9,313 nt of DNA from Pseudomonadota bacterium. Its GTDB lineage: Bacteria; Pseudomonadota; Alphaproteobacteria; Rhizobiales; Xanthobacteraceae. The notes under the pieces were generated by a model, which ran no database searches, was not told the origin of the DNA, and saw only the letters and a list, made by a program, of their open reading frames with translations. The position numbers were made by a program, and so were the translations under genes. The DNA lies in assembly GCA_023390695.1 (NCBI GenBank), contig JAEWCJ010000222.1, positions 1 to 9,313 on the forward strand, given 5' to 3'. Positions 6,933 to 9,313 of the stretch are shown piece by piece (the first letter of the stretch is position 1; every line of letters starts with the position of its first letter).

Positions 6933-7237
6933 GGAAATGGCGGCTGGCAGGCCGCCGGAGGGCCGGCGAGGGCATGCCGGAACGGCTTGGTCAGAACCTG
7001 CAGCGGCGGAGGCTCGCGCGACGCCGGGTGATGGTCTGGCTGCTGTACACTTCACGCCGGTCGCCGTCGGGCTTCAAAGGCGATCGCTGCCCGCGAGGCC
7101 GTCCCCCTGTTTGGAGTCACCGGTCGAAGTCACGGCCTGCGTTCAACACCCTGATCTGCAATCCCGCCTTGTTTGTGGAGCGCGGCTTGGCTAAGTAACC
7201 CCCGCCAAAGGCCGCACCGGCCTGCTTCGGCCCCATT
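6933..7237. other. Intergenic region between the rplU promoter and tRNA-Ser
   Basis: I see no credible gene in these 305 bases. The open frames have GC-driven composition, no Shine-Dalgarno sequence and no recognisable motif. Together with 6773-6932 it is the only gene-free stretch over 450 bases. A weak plus-strand pair TTGTTT (7169-7174), 17 bases, TAAGTA (7192-7197) could drive the tRNA, starting near 7205. A small hairpin (GGCC-N6-GGCC) lies in the 20 bases before the tRNA and could mark its 5' leader. Confidence 0.5.
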
Positions 7238-7327
7238 GGAGAGGTGGCTGAGTGGTTGAAAGCACCGCACTCGAAATGCGGCATACGGGCAACCGTATCG
7301 GGGGTTCGAATCCCTCCCTCTCCGCCA
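7238..7327 (+). tRNA. tRNA-Ser (anticodon CGA)
   Basis: The 90-base gene folds as a class II tRNA. The acceptor stem GGAGAGG (7238-7244) pairs with CCTCTCC (7317-7323), followed by discriminator G and an encoded CCA (7325-7327). The D-arm contains GCTGAGTGGTTGAAAGC. The anticodon stem CCGCA/TGCGG encloses CTCGAAA, which gives anticodon CGA (7272-7274), reading UCG. A long variable arm (ACGGGCAACCGT) and the T-loop GGTTCGAATCC complete a standard serine tRNA. The anticodon is normal and not a suppressor of TAG or TAA, so this gene cannot explain the internal stops in proB and pckA. No second copy of its 3' end, as an integrated element would leave, is seen. Confidence 0.97.
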
Positions 7328-7506
7328 GTTTCTGATCCGCAACCGCGCATATTCGCCTGAGGCGAAATCCCTGAAAATCGTGCGTCCGCCTGCATGCGCG
7401 CCGATGGTGAAGCGTTCGTCGTCCGGTGCCCGATTGCGGGTGGTGCCATGCGGCCGTCTTTGATGCAGTGCACAGCAATGCGTGCAACCATGTCCGGCTA
7501 AAACTC

Positions 7507-7535
7507 TTGGCATAACGCCGCACAGGCTCTATGAG
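7507..7535 (+). promoter_or_regulatory. Candidate pckA promoter
   Basis: TTGGCA (7507-7512) is followed after exactly 17 bases by TATGAG (7530-7535), giving a leader of about 115 bases before the pckA start. A second -10-like TATAGT lies at 7560-7565 without a good -35. The rest of the 329-base gap from the tRNA to pckA (7328-7656) shows no gene. It holds a 6-bp hairpin TTCGCC-TGA-GGCGAA (7352-7366) downstream of the tRNA, without a T-run, which might mark the 3' end of the tRNA transcript. Confidence 0.4.
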
Positions 7536-7656
7536 GTCGCGCCCAGCGGCACCGGTCGCTATAGTCAGGCAGCTACCGACATTCAGCAGCAGCTACCTTC
7601 ATCTTTTTTGTGACCGGCCCGGGCAGGGGGCCGGAGGCGTTTTCGGGAGGACATTC

Positions 7657-9279
7657 GTGCAGGAAACGGGCGTATGGAATAAATCCTTTGGTGCCGACAA
7701 ATTCGGTCTGAAGGATCTGGCGGCGATTCACTGGAACCTGACTGAGGCGCCGCTTTACGAGCATGCGGCCGCGGCCGGCGAAGGCCATATCGTTGCGGGC
7801 GGCGCCTTCTGCGCCGAGACCGGCCATCACACCGGCCGTTCGCCCAAGGACAAGCACACGGTGGTCGACGACCTCACGCGCGACAGCGTCTGGTGGGACG
7901 GCAACCGCAAGCTCTCGAAAGAGCATTTCGAGAACCTGTACCAGGACTTCCTCGCGCACTGCAAAGGCAAGAAGCTGTTCGCGCAGGACCTCTATGGCGG
8001 CGCCGACAAGACCTATCGCATCAAGGTGCGCGTCTTCACAGAGCTTGCCTGGCATTCGCTGTTCATCCGCACGCTGCTCATCCGCCCCGAGCGCGCCGAG
8101 CTCGCCGGCTTCACGCCGGACATGACCATCATCGATCTGCCGTCCTTTGTGCCCGACGCGAAGCGTCACGGCGGCCGCGAAGGCTCCGATACGATGGTGG
8201 CGATCGACTTCACCCGCAAGATCGTGCTGATCTGCGGCTCGTCCTATGCCGGCGAGATGAAGAAGTCGGTGTTCACCACGCTGAATTTCTATCTGCCCGC
8301 GCAGAATGTCGTGCCGATGCATTGCTCGGCCAATGTCTCCAACGACGGCAAGGAGAGCGCGCTGTTCTTCGGCCTGTCCGGCACCGGCAAGACGACGCTG
8401 TCCGCCGATCCGAACCGCACGCTGATCGGCGATGACGAAACCGGCTGGGGTCCGGACGGCATCTTCAATTTCGAAGGCGGCTGCTACGCCAAGACGGTCG
8501 ATCTCACCTAAGAGAAAGAGCCGCTGATCTGGGACGCGACCAACCGCTTCGGCGCGGTGCTCGAGAACGTCGTGTTCGATCCCGACACGCGCGTGCCGGA
8601 TTACACCGACATCTCCAAGACCGAGAATACGCGTTCGGCCTATCCGCTCGACTTCATTCCGAACGCCTCGCGCAGTGGCTGCGCCGGTCATCCGAAGAAC
8701 GTGATCTTCCTGACCGCCGACGCCTATGGCGTGATGCCGCCGATCGCGAAGCTGACGCCCGCGCAGGCGATGTATCACTTCCTCTCCGGCTATACCGCGA
8801 AGGTGGCCGGCACCGAGAAGGGTCTGGTCGGCGTGCAGCCGGAATTCTCGACCTGCTTCGGCGCGCCGTTCCTGCCGCGTCCGCCGGCCGAGTATGGCAA
8901 CCTGTTCCGCAAGTACATCACCGAGCACAATGTCGATTGCTGGCTGGTGAATTCGGGCTGGACCGGCGGCAAGTATGGCGAGGGCCGCCGCATGCCGATC
9001 AAGGCGACGCGCGCATTGGTCACCGCCGCGCTTGACGGTTCGCTGAAGACCGCCTCGTTCCGCACCGACCCCTATTTCGGGTTCGCGGTGCCGACCTCGG
9101 TGCCCGGCATCGAACCGCATCTGCTCTATCCGATGAAGACCTGGAAGGATAAAGCGGCGTTCGACAAGACCGCGCGCGATCTCGTGAAGATGTTCCAGGA
9201 CAACTTCGTGAAGTTCGAGGACAAGGTCGACGCCGATGTCCGCGCCGCAGCGCCGGAAGTGCGGCTGGCGGCGGAGTAA
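7657..9279 (+). pseudogene. pckA: ATP-dependent phosphoenolpyruvate carboxykinase with an in-frame TAA at codon 285
   Basis: PckA converts oxaloacetate and ATP to phosphoenolpyruvate, CO2 and ADP, the entry to gluconeogenesis during growth on organic acids. The frame from GTG 7657-7659 to TAA 9277-9279 would give 540 residues, normal for the ATP-type enzyme. The GTG has GGGAGG six bases upstream; upstream codons do not resemble the family. Seen in order: GRSPKDK (60-66), with Arg61 in the substrate site, [19 protein letters not shown] (210-228), the kinase-1a loop [11 protein letters not shown] (239-249), the kinase-2 metal-binding stretch [10 protein letters not shown] (256-265) and FEGGCYAK (272-279). 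TAA at 8509-8511 then interrupts before EKEPLIW. After it the frame is intact through [53 protein letters not shown] and [13 protein letters not shown] 284-residue product would lose the C-terminal half of the active site and should be inactive. Relatives commonly have Lys, Glu or Ala at this variable position. Confidence 0.95.
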
Positions 9280-9313
9280 CCCAAAGCGTCATCACCGGGC
9301 CGGCGCGCAGCGC

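Noticed and set aside
7238..7327. tRNA-Ser as an integration site for a mobile element
   Set aside because: No integrase gene, no repeated tRNA 3' end and no foreign-looking cargo occur on either side.
7507..7523. Sigma-54 promoter upstream of pckA (TGGCA then GC)
   Set aside because: The GG and GC pairs are 9 bases apart instead of the required 10, and the TTGC part is not matched; a sigma-70 reading fits better.
7117..7523. Minus-strand open frames across tRNA-Ser and its flanks
   Set aside because: They run through the tRNA gene antisense, which explains the familiar-looking residues, and have no independent support.
7573..9120. 515-codon minus-strand open frame opposite pckA
   Set aside because: It is a mirror frame of a GC-rich gene: rich in Arg, Gly, Ala and His, without known motifs or a Shine-Dalgarno sequence, while the plus strand encodes clear PEP carboxykinase.

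Overview
This GC-rich window looks like core chromosome of an alphaproteobacterium of the order Hyphomicrobiales (Rhizobiales), probably close to Bradyrhizobium, Rhodopseudomonas or Pseudolabrys. The evidence is the order rplU-rpmA-GNAT-(csp)-obg-proB-proA, a short Obg GTPase without the C-terminal domain, a DUF1236 secreted protein, a small five-cysteine zinc-ribbon protein of a rhizobial type, and an ATP-dependent PEP carboxykinase. The genus is inferred from remembered family resemblance, not from a search.

Layout. Most genes run on the minus strand, from right to left. The rplU-rpmA unit (L21 and L27, 6769 to 5877) has a near-consensus promoter at 6904-6932, a terminator-like hairpin in its leader, and a strong terminator after rpmA (5764-5810). 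It is followed by a RimJ/RimL-type acetyltransferase (5745-5152), a cold-shock protein (4982-4779) with its own promoter and terminator, the ribosome-assembly GTPase obg (4532-3492), proB (3389-2259) and proA (516 to beyond the left edge). A block of three small genes separates proB from proA: a DUF1236 exported protein and a zinc-ribbon protein on the minus strand, and a VanX-like D-Ala-D-Ala dipeptidase on the plus strand. On the right, tRNA-Ser(CGA) (7238-7327) and pckA (7657-9279) lie on the plus strand.

How the genes fit together. rplU, rpmA and obg serve ribosome structure and assembly. proB and proA encode the first two steps of proline synthesis. pckA is the gluconeogenic step from oxaloacetate to phosphoenolpyruvate. 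The VanX-like and DUF1236 proteins carry signal peptides and probably act in the periplasm.

The main anomaly is that two otherwise intact housekeeping genes each hold one internal stop codon: proB has TAG at codon 21 and pckA has TAA at codon 285. Both stops lie inside the same plus-strand heptamer, CTAAGAG. Either these are sequence errors or very recent mutations, or both pathways are disrupted in this strain. I see no mobile element, CRISPR array, phage gene or recognisable new multi-gene system. The rest of interest is regulatory: the rplU leader hairpin, a dyad over the csp -35 box, and a repeat-rich region upstream of the DUF1236 gene.
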